This document shows positions 1 to 12,375 of a stretch of 43,914 nt of DNA, one piece after another. The stretch comes from Pseudomonadota bacterium (GTDB taxonomy: Bacteria; Pseudomonadota; Gammaproteobacteria; Xanthomonadales; Rhodanobacteraceae). Position numbers and translations under genes: made by a program. The stretch is taken from contig JAGWMU010000005.1 of the NCBI GenBank assembly GCA_028873095.1, positions 1-43,914 on the forward strand, given 5' to 3'. The notes under the pieces are model-generated. The model was not told where the DNA came from and searched no databases. It was given only the letters and a program-made list of their open reading frames with translations. Each line of letters begins with the position of its first letter. The first letter of the stretch is position 1.

Positions 1-44
1 TCAATTGCCGTACGGCCACCGGGGCCGCCATCTTACCGTGTCGC

Positions 45-1490
45 TCAGGACGCGCCGCGATGGCGCGCAAGAGCATGCTGCAAGGGTGAAACGTCGACGC
101 CCGCGGCGACCGTGGCCGTGAATGCCGCCGGGCATCGTCCGGCAATCTCCATCGCCCGATCGCATGATCGCGTTTCCAGAAACACGCAGCCGCCGCTGCC
201 GGAAAGCCGCGCCTGGCCGAAACCGCCCAGCCAGTCCAGCGCCGCCGCCACCCGCGGGTGGCGCGCGCGCACCACCGGCGCGAAGGCGTTTTCCGTGGTT
301 TCGCCCGAAGCAAAGGACGAAATTGTCGCCCGCGGTGCATTTCGTGTCAATTCAGGCGCTTGAAAAAGCGCCGCGGTCGGCACCGGCTCGTGCGGGTCCA
401 CGACCACGTAATGCCGCCGCGGCAGGTCGAGCGGCGTGAGCTTGTCGCCGATACCCTCGGCCCACGCCGAACGCCCGCGCACGAACACCGGCACGTCGGC
501 ACCGAGCTGGCGACCCAGCCCGGCCAGCACTTCCTCGTCCAGATCGAGCTCCCACAGCAGGTTCAACGCCACCAGCACGGTCGCCGCATCGGAGCTGCCG
601 CCGCCCAGGCCGCCACCCATGGGGATGCGCTTATCCACCTCGATATCGACACCGGCGGTCGTGCCGGCGTGCCGTTGCAGCAGTTGCGCCGCGCGCACCG
701 CCAGATCCGCGTCCGCAGCCACTCCCGGCACCTCGCGCAGCCGCCGGACCCGGCCGTCGTCGCGCCGCCGCAGACGGATCTCGTCACCCCAGTCGAGCAA
801 CCGGAACACGGTCTGCAGCTCGTGATAACCATCCGCGCGGCGGCCACGGATGCGCAGGAACAGATTCAGCTTGGCCGGCGCCGGCCAGACCGTCCATTCC
901 CCGCCGGCAGGGGCCGACAGGGGCCGGCTCATGAACACCCGCAGGTGGTCGGGGAAGCCGTTTTCCCGATCCCGCTGGCGAGCCCACGCGAACGCGGGTT
1001 CGCGCTTGTCGACGATCCGGAAACCATGCCGGGCGTAGAACGGCGCATTCCAGCGCACATCGGCCAGCGTCCCCAGGTCGACCCGCCGGTACCCGGCCGC
1101 GCGGGCCCACTGGCAGGCATGTTCGAGCAAGGCCGCGCCGATGCCGCGCCGGCCGTGTTCGGGCAGCACGTCGATTTCGGCGATGCCGATGACGCCACGA
1201 TCGTCCGATTCGGCATCGAGCCAGACAAAGCCGACCGGCTCGCCCGTCTCGTCCGACGCCACCCAGACCAACCCCCGACTGACCGCCTGCTGCAGCAATT
1301 CGGGCGGGATCGACATGGCCGAATAGCTTGGCCATGCCGGATGGCCGCGGAACAGCTGGACCGCCTTGCGTTCGATTGCGCACAAGGCATCGATCCGGAC
1401 CAAATCCGCACGTTCGATCGAACAAGGCATCGCAACTCCAGGCATCGCCGAGATGGCCGCATCTTTCCAGCCGACCGCAAGAGGCCGCAC
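45..1490 (-). CDS. ispE: GNAT-family N-acetyltransferase fused in frame to 4-diphosphocytidyl-2-C-methyl-D-erythritol kinase (IspE)
   Basis: One 481-aa ORF. N-terminal ~190 aa has GNAT features (IAEIDVLPEHGRRGIGAALLEHA, FYARHGFRI). C-terminal part has IspE features (PAPAKLNLFLRIRGRRADGYHELQTVF, PMGGGLGGGSSDAATVL, ARLSGSGGCVF). Confidence 0.9.
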   Translation of the reverse strand: MRPLAVGWKDAAISAMPGVAMPCSIERADLVRIDALCAIERKAVQLFRGHPAWPSYSAMSIPPELLQQAVSRGLVWVASDETGEPVGFVWLDAESDDRGVIGIAEIDVLPEHGRRGIGAALLEHACQWARAAGYRRVDLGTLADVRWNAPFYARHGFRIVDKREPAFAWARQRDRENGFPDHLRVFMSRPLSAPAGGEWTVWPAPAKLNLFLRIRGRRADGYHELQTVFRLLDWGDEIRLRRRDDGRVRRLREVPGVAADADLAVRAAQLLQRHAGTTAGVDIEVDKRIPMGGGLGGGSSDAATVLVALNLLWELDLDEEVLAGLGRQLGADVPVFVRGRSAWAEGIGDKLTPLDLPRRHYVVVDPHEPVPTAALFQAPELTRNAPRATISSFASGETTENAFAPVVRARHPRVAAALDWLGGFGQARLSGSGGCVFLETRSCDRAMEIAGRCPAAFTATVAAGVDVSPLQHALARHRGAS

Positions 1491-1519
1491 AGCCTAACCC
1501 ATCCGGCGCGGCGACGGCC

Positions 1520-2125
1520 TCACTGGAAATGCCACGATTCGATCGACAGTCGCACCCGGTACGGCAACTTCCTGGCGAACACCTTTTTCGGCAAGGGCGG
1601 CGCGCGCGCCGTGTCCCACTCGCGATAGTCGACCACCCAGCCATCCTGCTGCAACAGGGAAGGCAGGCGGTTCGTGCCGAAACTCAGCGTGGCCGCACCG
1701 CCGTCGGCACGCAGGCCCAGCACCCAGGCACGCAGGTCGTGCAGCGGCACTTCCCAGCCCAGCGCCTTGCGCATCAGGGCCTCGGCATCCGGACCGCGCA
1801 GCGGGCCCTGCTTCAGGCCTTCCAGCAGGGCGCCGCCCGGGCCGCCGCTGAGGCGGAAACTCATGCCGCTGATCGCCGGCCCGCGCAGCACGAACTGGTA
1901 CTGCTCGCCGTCCTGGGTCCAGCTGAAACTGCCGCTGCCGCCGCTGTGGCCGTCGGAAACCCCCAGCCGTCCCTGCAGGACCCAGTGATCGGCATGGCTC
2001 AGTGCCAGCTCGCGCGCCCGCTGGTCGTGCAGCATGCCGGCATCGCCGGCGAGGCGAACCGCCGGCGCGCAGGCGGCAAGCAGCAGCGGCAGGGCCATGG
2101 CGAGGAGCCGCAGGCATCGTTTCAT
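1520..2125 (-). CDS. lolB: outer-membrane lipoprotein insertion protein LolB
   Basis: MKRCLRLLAMALPLLLAACAP lipobox signal, LolB-like body (HWVLQGRLGVSDG...GSFSWTQDGEQYQF), position between ispE and hemA. Start overlaps upstream stop (ATGA). Confidence 0.88.
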   Translation of the reverse strand: MKRCLRLLAMALPLLLAACAPAVRLAGDAGMLHDQRARELALSHADHWVLQGRLGVSDGHSGGSGSFSWTQDGEQYQFVLRGPAISGMSFRLSGGPGGALLEGLKQGPLRGPDAEALMRKALGWEVPLHDLRAWVLGLRADGGAATLSFGTNRLPSLLQQDGWVVDYREWDTARAPPLPKKVFARKLPYRVRLSIESWHFQ

Positions 2126-3861
2126 CGGTGCAGGCGCTTCAAGGTATCGCGCAGACTGCTGCTGTGCGGATCGATCTTGCGTACCTCGTCGAAGACGCGC
2201 TGCGCTTCCTGCCGATGCCCCTGTTTCCACAGCACCTCGCCCAGATGCACGCCGATGTCGGCATCCTTGCGCGCCAGCCATGCGCCGCGCAAGATCCGTA
2301 CCGCCTGTGCCAGATGGCCCAGGCGGTACTGCAGCCAGCCCCAGGAATCGGCGATCGCCGGGTCATCCGGCTTGGCCGCGCGGGCGGCAGCGATCAGCCG
2401 CTCGGCCTCGGGCAGGTCGCGATCGGCGTCGGCCAGAGTGAAGCCCAGTGCGTTGCTGGCGTCGACGTCGCCCGGCTTGATTTTCAGCAGATGCTCGAAA
2501 TCCTGCACCGCCGGATCGACCTGGCCCGCTTCGGCATAGGCCAGGCCGCGGCCGTACAGCAGGCCCGGATCGTTCGGCATCACCTGCAGCGCCCGGTTGA
2601 ATGCCACGATGGCCTGGGTGTCCTGGTGTTCCTGCAGGTACAGCTCGGCATCGACCTGCCATGCCTGGCGCAGCTGTGCCGGCTGATCGATGTAGTCCAG
2701 TTGCAACTGGCCAAGCAATCGATGTGCGGCGGCCACCTTTCCCTGCGACTGCAGGATTATCGCGCTGCGCAGATCCGCATCGAATGCGTGCCCGTCGTCA
2801 TCGCCCACCTGGCGATACCAGGCCAGCGCCTCGGCCTCGCGATGCTGCATCTCGGCCAGCTGCCCGAGCAGGTAGGCATTCTGCTTTTGCACATCCGGCG
2901 CGGCGTGCTGCAGCTGCCGATACAGCGCCGCCAGCGCCTTGGCGTCCTTCATGTGGGCGGCCAGCGCCGCCCGCAGCGCGTAGGTGTCGGCATTCTGCGC
3001 GCCGTGGCCGAGCAGCCGGGAGGCCGCGGCGTAGTCGCCGGCCTGGCTGAGCAGGCTGGCGTAGGCCAGCCGCAGCGGGATGTTCTGCGGCGCCTTGGCG
3101 ATCGCCTTCTGCAACAGCTTGCGCGCTCCGTCGCGATCACCGTCCCTGAACTTCATCCGCGCCGCCCAGGCGTACGTTTCGGCGGTCTTGAAATGCTGCA
3201 TGGCTGCTTCGGCGATCCGCATCGCATACGCATGCCGGCCGAATTTTTCGCCCAGCTCGCTCATCGCTAGCCACGCCTGGGCATCGTCGGGCAGGCGTTG
3301 CGGCACCGCCAACTGCTCCAGCAGGCGGGCGGCCTGGGCCTGATCGCGGGCACCCAGCAGGACACGGCCGAACTGGCGCCAGGCATCCCCGGTTCCGCTG
3401 CCGGTCAGCAGCAGCAGCTGACGGCGCGCATCATCGGCGTCACCCCGATCGAGCGCCAGCTCGGCACGCGCCTGGGCCATCTGCGCCGGCTTGGCTCCGA
3501 GCGCCTGCCAGCGGCTCAGCGCCCGCCCGGCGGCGGCGCTGTCATGCACGGCAATCGCCAGCCGGGCGGCGCGCTCGGCCACCCGCGGGTCCTCGCTCAG
3601 CACCATGGCGCTGCCATAGAAGCCCGCCGCGGACTTCAGATCGTTGCGCGCGAGCGCCATTTCGCCGGCCAGCAGCTGGGCCAGCAGATCGTGCCGGGCG
3701 TCGGACGTGGCCACCACCAGATGCGACAGCGGCTGCGGCGCGACGGCCGTCGTCGGCGTCTTTCGCAACGACGCGCTGGTGCAGGCACTGGAGACCAGCG
3801 CCAGCACCGACACTGTCGTAAAATGCCGCAGCTTCTTGTACTTGGCCGCGCTGCTCCGCAC
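2122..3861 (-). CDS. tetratricopeptide-repeat lipoprotein
   Basis: 579 aa, signal with lipobox-like LVSSAC, multiple TPR-like helical repeats (ALQVMPNDPGLLYGRGLAYAEAGQVDPAVQDFEHLLKIKPGD). Confidence 0.85.
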   Translation of the reverse strand: MRSSAAKYKKLRHFTTVSVLALVSSACTSASLRKTPTTAVAPQPLSHLVVATSDARHDLLAQLLAGEMALARNDLKSAAGFYGSAMVLSEDPRVAERAARLAIAVHDSAAAGRALSRWQALGAKPAQMAQARAELALDRGDADDARRQLLLLTGSGTGDAWRQFGRVLLGARDQAQAARLLEQLAVPQRLPDDAQAWLAMSELGEKFGRHAYAMRIAEAAMQHFKTAETYAWAARMKFRDGDRDGARKLLQKAIAKAPQNIPLRLAYASLLSQAGDYAAASRLLGHGAQNADTYALRAALAAHMKDAKALAALYRQLQHAAPDVQKQNAYLLGQLAEMQHREAEALAWYRQVGDDDGHAFDADLRSAIILQSQGKVAAAHRLLGQLQLDYIDQPAQLRQAWQVDAELYLQEHQDTQAIVAFNRALQVMPNDPGLLYGRGLAYAEAGQVDPAVQDFEHLLKIKPGDVDASNALGFTLADADRDLPEAERLIAAARAAKPDDPAIADSWGWLQYRLGHLAQAVRILRGAWLARKDADIGVHLGEVLWKQGHRQEAQRVFDEVRKIDPHSSSLRDTLKRLHR

Positions 3862-3967
3862 ACTATTCTCCAGTCACAATGTTCGTTTCGACCGTGCCTG
3901 CCGCCACACCGGACGTTGCAGCAAGCTTAGCCCATGCCACCGCTACCGCCGTGATATCGCCCACACC

Positions 3968-5257
3968 ATGCCGCTGATCGCCCTCGGACTCAATCACCTC
4001 ACCGCGCCGGTCAGCCTGCGCGAGCAGGTGGCGTTCGATGCCGACACCGCGGGTCCGGCGCTGCTCGAGCTGACCCGCGAGCCGGGCGTGGAGGAGGCGT
4101 TGATCCTCTCCACCTGCAATCGCACGGAATTGTATGTGGGGGTGAGCGCCGGTGCCGAGGGCATTCCACGCGCATGGTTGAGCCGGCATCACCGTCTGAC
4201 CCCCGGCAAGCTGGACGAGTTCCTGTATCAGCATGACGAACAGGATGCCGTGCGCCACATGTTCCGGGTTGCCACCGGGCTGGATTCGATGGTGCTGGGC
4301 GAGCCGCAGATCCTCGGTCAGGTGAAGGATGCCTATCAGCAGGCGCGCGAAGCCCAGGCCTTGCGCGCGCCGATGGATCGCCTGCTGCAGCAGACCTTCT
4401 CGGTCGCCAAGCGCGTGCGCACCGATACGCGCATCGGTGCGCATACGGTATCGATCGCGTTCACCGCCGTGCGGCTGGCCGAACAGGTATTCGCCGACCT
4501 CAAGCAGGCCTGCGTGCTGCTGGTCGGCGCCGGCGACACGATCGAACTGGCCGCACGGCACCTGGCCGACAAGCAGGCCCGCCGCCTGATCGTCGCCAAC
4601 CGCACGCTGGAAACCGCGCAGGAACTGGCCGGCCGCTACGGCGGCTACGCGATCGCGCTGGCCGACCTGCCGCAGCATCTGGCCGAAGCCGACATCGTGG
4701 TCTCCTCCACCGCCGCCCGGCAGCCGGTGCTGACCCGCGCCATGGTCGAACAGGCGATGGCGGCACGCCGCCGCAAACCGATGTTCATGGTCGACATCGC
4801 GGTGCCCCGCGACATCGAAGCGAGCGTGGGCGAACTGCCCGACGTTTATCTGTACGGCATCGACGACCTGCGCCAGGTGATCGACGACAACGTGCGCTCG
4901 CGCGAAGCCGCCGCCCGCGAAGCCGGCGCGATCATCGATCTGCAGGTGGAACGCTACATGGCGTGGCGCTACGCGCTCACCCTGAAGAATCCGGCGCTGG
5001 ACATCCGCCTGCATGCGGAGACCTATCGCGACGAGGTGCTGGAAAAGGCCCGCTCCATGCTCAACCGCGGCAAGTCGCCCGATGAGGCGCTGGCCTTTCT
5101 CGCCAACACCTTGACCAACAAGCTGCTGCACCACCCCAGCGCACGCCTGCGTGCCGCGGCACTGAGCGGCGACCTGGATCTGCTGCACGCCGCCGGCCAG
5201 CTGTATGGGCTGGACGAAGACGAGGCGCCGCCCTCGCGGGACTCCGAGCGGTCGTAG
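3968..5257 (+). CDS. hemA: glutamyl-tRNA reductase
   Basis: MPLIALGLNHLTAPVSLREQVAF, STCNRTELY, GLDSMVLGEPQILGQVKDAY; followed by prfA as in many proteobacteria. Confidence 0.97.
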   Translation: MPLIALGLNHLTAPVSLREQVAFDADTAGPALLELTREPGVEEALILSTCNRTELYVGVSAGAEGIPRAWLSRHHRLTPGKLDEFLYQHDEQDAVRHMFRVATGLDSMVLGEPQILGQVKDAYQQAREAQALRAPMDRLLQQTFSVAKRVRTDTRIGAHTVSIAFTAVRLAEQVFADLKQACVLLVGAGDTIELAARHLADKQARRLIVANRTLETAQELAGRYGGYAIALADLPQHLAEADIVVSSTAARQPVLTRAMVEQAMAARRRKPMFMVDIAVPRDIEASVGELPDVYLYGIDDLRQVIDDNVRSREAAAREAGAIIDLQVERYMAWRYALTLKNPALDIRLHAETYRDEVLEKARSMLNRGKSPDEALAFLANTLTNKLLHHPSARLRAAALSGDLDLLHAAGQLYGLDEDEAPPSRDSERS

Positions 5258-5329
5258 CGGCGCCCCCGTGCGCGAATGCTCCCTGCGCAGTTGACGTGGA
5301 AAGCATTCGCGCACAAGGTGCGCTCCTAC
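5254..5329. repeat. REP/GTAG-type palindromic repeat, copy A
   Basis: GTAGCGGCGCCCCCGTGCGCGAATGCT...AGCATTCGCGCACAAGGTGCGCTCCTAC; inverted arms with variable centre; related copies at 10354, 12193 and 17773. Confidence 0.85.
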
Positions 5330-5348
5330 TCTCACGCCTGCACCTCCA

Positions 5349-6428
5349 ATGACCCCATCGATACGCCGCAAGCTCGAAGCGTTGGCCGAACGCCACCAGG
5401 AAATCGGCCTGCTGCTGTCGCAGCCCGACGCGCTCGCCGACAACGCGCGCTTCCGCGAGCTGTCGCAGGAATACGCCAGGCTCGAACCGGTGACCGCCTC
5501 GCTGCGCGAACACGACCAGGCCGAACACGAACTGGCCCAGACCCGCGCCATGCTGGGCGACCCCGAGCTGCGCGAGATGGCGGCCGACGACGTCCGGCGA
5601 CTGGAACAGCGGCTGCTCGACCTGGACCGCGAACTGCAGCTGCTGCTGTTGCCGACCGATCCGCGCGACGAGGCCAACCTCTACCTCGAAGTGCGCGCCG
5701 GCACCGGCGGTGACGAGGCGGCGATCTTCGCCGGCGACCTGTTCCGCATGTACGTGCGTCATGCCGAGAGCCGCCGCTGGCATGTCGAGGTCCTCAGCGA
5801 ACATGCCGGCGAGCATGGCGGCTACCGGGAAATCGTCGCCCGCGTCGAGGGCAAGGGCGCGTATTCGCAGCTGAAGTTCGAATCCGGCACCCACCGCGTG
5901 CAGCGCGTGCCGGAAACCGAATCGCAGGGACGCATCCACACCTCGGCCGCGACCGTGGCGATCCTGCCCGAACTCGACGAGATCGACGAGATCGAGATCA
6001 ATCCGGCCGACCTGAAGACCGACACCTTCCGCGCCTCCGGCGCCGGCGGCCAGCACGTCAACAAGACCGACTCGGCGATCCGCATCACCCACCTGCCCAC
6101 CGGCACCGTGGTGGAATGCCAGGAGGAACGCAGCCAGCACAAGAACCGCGCCCGCGCGATGAGCCTGCTCAAGGCGCGCCTGCTCGACGCCGAGCGCGGC
6201 AAGCAGAGCGCCGCCCAGGCCGAATCGCGCCGGCTGCAGGTCGGCTCCGGCGACCGCAGCCAGCGCATCCGCACCTACAACTACCCGCAGGGCCGGATCA
6301 CCGACCACCGCATCAACCTCACCCTGTATCGCCTGCCCGAAATCATGCAGGGCAATCTGGACGAATTGATCGACGCGCTGACCCGCGAACACCAGATGGA
6401 CCAATTGAAATCGCTCACCGCCGGCTGA
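5349..6428 (+). CDS. prfA: peptide chain release factor 1
   Basis: GGQ motif in [25 protein letters not shown]; full-length 359 aa. Confidence 0.97.
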   Translation: MTPSIRRKLEALAERHQEIGLLLSQPDALADNARFRELSQEYARLEPVTASLREHDQAEHELAQTRAMLGDPELREMAADDVRRLEQRLLDLDRELQLLLLPTDPRDEANLYLEVRAGTGGDEAAIFAGDLFRMYVRHAESRRWHVEVLSEHAGEHGGYREIVARVEGKGAYSQLKFESGTHRVQRVPETESQGRIHTSAATVAILPELDEIDEIEINPADLKTDTFRASGAGGQHVNKTDSAIRITHLPTGTVVECQEERSQHKNRARAMSLLKARLLDAERGKQSAAQAESRRLQVGSGDRSQRIRTYNYPQGRITDHRINLTLYRLPEIMQGNLDELIDALTREHQMDQLKSLTAG

Positions 6429-6470
6429 TCCCGGCGCCGGCGTACCGGCAACCCACCCCGCGAGGCACGC

Positions 6471-7235
6471 ATGAACGCTCGTTACCGCAAGGCGCTCAAG
6501 GAACTGCAGCTCGAACTGACCCGGCTGCAGCAGACCCTGCACGGCACGGGCAAGCGGCTGGCGGTGATCTTCGAGGGGCGCGATGCGGCCGGCAAGGGCG
6601 GCGTGATCAAGCGCATCACCGAAAGCCTGGATACCCGCGGCTACCGCATCGCCGCGCTGCCCAAGCCCGGCGAGCGCGAGGCCACGCAGTGGTATTTCCA
6701 GCGTTACGTGGCGCACTTGCCGAGCGCCGGCGAATTCGTGCTGTTCGACCGCAGCTGGTACAACCGCGCCGTGGTGGAGCCGGCGATGGGTTTCTGCAGC
6801 CAGGCCGAGTACGCGGCGTTTCTCGAAGCGGTGCCGGCGTTCGAGAAGCTGCTGACCGACGACGGCATCATCCTGCTCAAGTACTGGCTGGCGGTGGATC
6901 AGGCCGCGCAGGAGCAGCGCTTCGCCGAACGCGTCGACAACCCGTTGAAACGCTGGAAAATCTCGCCGGTCGATCTGGCCGCACGGCAGAAATACAGCGA
7001 GATGGGGCGGCTGCGCGACGTGATGATCGAGCGCACGCATACCGAAAAAGCGCCGTGGTTCGTGGTCGATTTCAACGACCAGAAGCGAGGCCAGATCAAC
7101 CTGATCCGGCACCTGCTGCAGCAGTTGCCGCAGCATGACGGGCCGACGCCCAAACTGAAGCTGCCCAGGCTCAAGGGCAAGCCGAAACTGGAACACGTCA
7201 CCGACCGGGCCCGGTGGGTGCCCGATACGTTTTGA
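6471..7235 (+). CDS. ppk2: polyphosphate kinase 2 family protein
   Basis: FEGRDAAGKGGVIKRITE (Walker A), FDRSWYNRAVVEPAMGFC, QKYSEMGRLRDVMIERTHTEKAPW. Confidence 0.93.
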   Translation: MNARYRKALKELQLELTRLQQTLHGTGKRLAVIFEGRDAAGKGGVIKRITESLDTRGYRIAALPKPGEREATQWYFQRYVAHLPSAGEFVLFDRSWYNRAVVEPAMGFCSQAEYAAFLEAVPAFEKLLTDDGIILLKYWLAVDQAAQEQRFAERVDNPLKRWKISPVDLAARQKYSEMGRLRDVMIERTHTEKAPWFVVDFNDQKRGQINLIRHLLQQLPQHDGPTPKLKLPRLKGKPKLEHVTDRARWVPDTF

Positions 7236-7238
7236 CCC

Positions 7239-7505
7239 TCAGCCGACCTGGAATCCGTGCAGCTCCTGCGCGGGCAGGTCCTGCCGCGTCACCGTTTCGA
7301 CCCGTGCCGCCGGCGGGCCGTGCCGCAGCCAGCGTTCGAGAGCGTCCAGCGCATCGGCGGAGCCGCTGGCCAGCACATCGACGCCGCCATCGGGCAGGTT
7401 CCGCGCATGTCCGGCCAATCCCAGCTCCAGCGCCAGCGCCCGGGTGCTGGCGCGAAAGCACACGCCCTGCACCCTGCCGCCGACGATGAACCTGGCGGTG
7501 GACAC
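7239..7505 (-). CDS. acylphosphatase
   Basis: 88 aa, FIVGGRVQGVCFRASTRALALELGLAGHARNLPDGGVDV. Confidence 0.93.
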   Translation of the reverse strand: MSTARFIVGGRVQGVCFRASTRALALELGLAGHARNLPDGGVDVLASGSADALDALERWLRHGPPAARVETVTRQDLPAQELHGFQVG

Positions 7506-7994
7506 TTACTTGCCGTCGATCAGCCGGGTCAGATCGGCGATCGTGACCGGTCCCAGGAAGCCCTTGGCCACCTTGCCATCGGGGCCGATCACCCAGGTGG
7601 TGGGCAGCCCACGCGGCACGTCGAAGTCCTTCGCCGGATGGTCCAGCGTGACCTGGGCGACCGGATACACCACCGGATGACGGACAAGGAAGGCCTTGAT
7701 CGCGGCCGGCTTGCTGTCGTCGAACGCCAGCCCGATCGCCGTGACATTGCTGTGGCTGGCGACAAAACGGGAAATATCCGGCATTTCCTTGATGCACGGC
7801 CCGCACCAGGTCGCCCAGTAGTTGACGATCACCCACTTGCCGCGCTGTGCGCCAAGATCGAACGTCTTGCCATCCAGCGTGGTGACATGCAGCGTCGGCC
7901 GCACCGGCATGGCGGCACGTGCCGGCGCGGCGAAAGCCAGCACGGCGGCCAGCGCGATCGCGGATTTGACGACGGCGGATTGCAACACGGTCAT
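7506..7994 (-). CDS. TlpA/ResA-like exported thioredoxin-family protein
   Basis: Signal peptide, VIVNYWATWCGPCIKEMPDI active site, GLPTTWVIGPDGKV. Confidence 0.9.
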   Translation of the reverse strand: MTVLQSAVVKSAIALAAVLAFAAPARAAMPVRPTLHVTTLDGKTFDLGAQRGKWVIVNYWATWCGPCIKEMPDISRFVASHSNVTAIGLAFDDSKPAAIKAFLVRHPVVYPVAQVTLDHPAKDFDVPRGLPTTWVIGPDGKVAKGFLGPVTIADLTRLIDGK

Positions 7995-9268
7995 GCAGGC
8001 AGGTCCTCGGCATTGGCCATGGGGATGGCGGCGGAAGGGGGATAAACCTGGTCCAGCGTGGCACCCAACCGGGTTCCCATCGACTCGGCCAGCGCGGCCA
8101 GCAGCGCCAGCAGCGCCGCCGGCAACTCGATGCCGAGTGCCGCCGCCTCTTCCACCGGATGCAGCGGCAAACGGTAACGGGTATGCCGGTACACCCGCAA
8201 CAGTTCGGTGCTGTCCAGGCTGCGGCTGAGCAGCCAGCCGCCGGAGTCGGCGCGCCGGATCAGGCCGGCCTCCCGCAGGTCGTCGAAATAGCCCGCCACC
8301 GAGGCGCTGCGCAGGTACGGTTCGCACGCCAGCACGCCGGCCGGATCCACGCTGCCGCCTGTGCGCTGGGCATCGACGAAATGCCGCAACACCACCAGCA
8401 GGCCGAGAAACTCGGCTCCTTCCGGCAGCGTGGCGGTCGCCGGGCGGTACTCGAATGCCGACACCGAGGCCGCGATCGACGCGGCCAGGATCACGATGAC
8501 CCAGGCCAGGTAGATCCACAGCAGGAAAATCGGGATCGCCGCCAGCACGCCGTAGATCTGCTGGTAGCTTCGCGCACTGTGCACGAACAAGGTGAAGCCC
8601 CAGCGGACGATCTCGAACAGCACGGCGCCGATCAATGCGCCGATCGCCGCATCGCGCCGGCTGACCTTGCAGTTCGGAACCACCATGTAGATCAGCCACA
8701 GCGTGACCAGGGTCACCCCGAACGGCAACGCGCTCCACAGGTGCTCGCCGTTGCCGAACTGCCCCGCTGCCGCATGCAGCAAGGGTATCGCGGTGACATA
8801 CGATGTCGCCGCGATGCCTCCGGCGACCAGGATCGGCCCCAGCGTCAGCGACGCCCAGTACAGCATCAGGCGCGCGCTCCAGCTGCGCGCCTGACGCACG
8901 CGCCAGATCCGGTTCAGGCGATCCTCGATGCTGACCATCATCGACAGCGCGCTGAACAGCATCATCAGGATGCTGATGCTGGTGAGCTTGCTGGCATTGG
9001 CGGCGAAACCCAGCATGGTCTCCTGCACCTTTTCGCCGGTCGCCGGCACGAAGTTCGCAAAAACGAAATTGATCAGTGTGTTGCGCGCATCGGCAAACAT
9101 CGGGAAAGCCGAGAACATGGCGAACGTCGCCACCGTCAGCGGCACCAGCGACACCAGCGTGGTATAGGACAACGCGCCGGCCGTCTCGAAGCACTTGTCG
9201 TCCAGAAAGCGCCGCCAGCAGAAATGGCCGAAGCTCAACGTGCGGTCGTCTTTGATGCGCAAGACCAT
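7991..9268 (-). CDS. YihY/BrkB-family inner-membrane protein
   Basis: GALSYTTLVSLVPLTVATFAMFSAFP, SIEDRLNRIWRV, GFTLFVHSARSYQQIYGVLAAIPIFLLWIYLAWVIVILAA. Stop overlaps the start of the downstream tlpA-like gene (ATGA). Confidence 0.92.
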   Translation of the reverse strand: MVLRIKDDRTLSFGHFCWRRFLDDKCFETAGALSYTTLVSLVPLTVATFAMFSAFPMFADARNTLINFVFANFVPATGEKVQETMLGFAANASKLTSISILMMLFSALSMMVSIEDRLNRIWRVRQARSWSARLMLYWASLTLGPILVAGGIAATSYVTAIPLLHAAAGQFGNGEHLWSALPFGVTLVTLWLIYMVVPNCKVSRRDAAIGALIGAVLFEIVRWGFTLFVHSARSYQQIYGVLAAIPIFLLWIYLAWVIVILAASIAASVSAFEYRPATATLPEGAEFLGLLVVLRHFVDAQRTGGSVDPAGVLACEPYLRSASVAGYFDDLREAGLIRRADSGGWLLSRSLDSTELLRVYRHTRYRLPLHPVEEAAALGIELPAALLALLAALAESMGTRLGATLDQVYPPSAAIPMANAEDLPA

Positions 9269-9347
9269 CGTCTTCCTCTCGTCCGCCGGACATGCGGTCG
9301 CCGACGTAGCGCCGGCGTCGGCCGGTACACTAGCGTATCGGCAGTGA

Positions 9348-10353
<1,006 letters not shown>

Positions 10354-10357
<4 letters not shown>

Positions 10358-10430
10358 GAGCGCCCCCTCTGCGCGAATGCTTTTGCCCGACCGTCGCGAA
10401 AGAGCATTCGCCCACAAGGTGGGCTCCTAC
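10354..10430. repeat. REP/GTAG-type palindromic repeat, copy B
   Basis: GTAAGAGCGCCCCCTCTGCGCGAATGCTTTT...AGAGCATTCGCCCACAAGGTGGGCTCCTAC. Confidence 0.85.
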
Positions 10431-10537
10431 ATGGTGAGTACGCGCGGGTATGCGGTTGGAGCGGCGCGCACGAAACGTCCACAATAGGACGGACGCCAGA
10501 CGAACCGCGCACAGGGCGCGCTGCCGGGAGAACGCCC

Positions 10538-12181
<1,644 letters not shown>

Positions 12182-12192
12182 CCCGCTTTCCC

Positions 12193-12263
12193 GTAGGAGC
12201 GCACCCTGTGCGCGAATGCTTTTGCTTTTCGTGGGGCCGATCGCCCACAAGGTGGGCTCCTAC
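12193..12263. repeat. REP/GTAG-type palindromic repeat, copy C
   Basis: GTAGGAGCGCACCCTGTGCGCGAATGC...TCGCCCACAAGGTGGGCTCCTAC. Confidence 0.88.
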
Positions 12264-12279
12264 AGGTGCGGCTTGGGTG

Positions 12280-12304
12280 CCGGAGCGCACCCTGTGCGCT
12301 CCGG
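12280..12304. repeat. minimal hairpin derived from the same repeat family
   Basis: CCGGAGCGCAC-CCT-GTGCGCTCCGG: 11-bp perfect arms, 3-nt loop, containing the GGAGCGCACCCTGTGCGC core. Confidence 0.75.
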
Positions 12305-12375
12305 CGCGGGTGCGGAATGGTCGCTACCGCGCCACAACGGACTAAAATGCGGCAACCCCCCCTACGGCCACCAGC

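Noticed and set aside
1-44. Possible start of a tRNA or prs gene downstream of ispE
   Set aside because: Only 44 nt visible; no tRNA stem or coding start can be supported.
3644-3967. N-terminal extension of the hemA ORF
   Set aside because: Overlaps the opposite-strand TPR gene's 5' part and the intergenic promoter; HemA homology begins at MPLIALGLNHLTAPV (3968).
5061-7196. 711-aa minus-strand ORF antisense to hemA/prfA/ppk2
   Set aside because: Low-complexity mirror reading of high-GC codons; the sense strand carries prfA with its GGQ motif and ppk2 with its Walker A motif.
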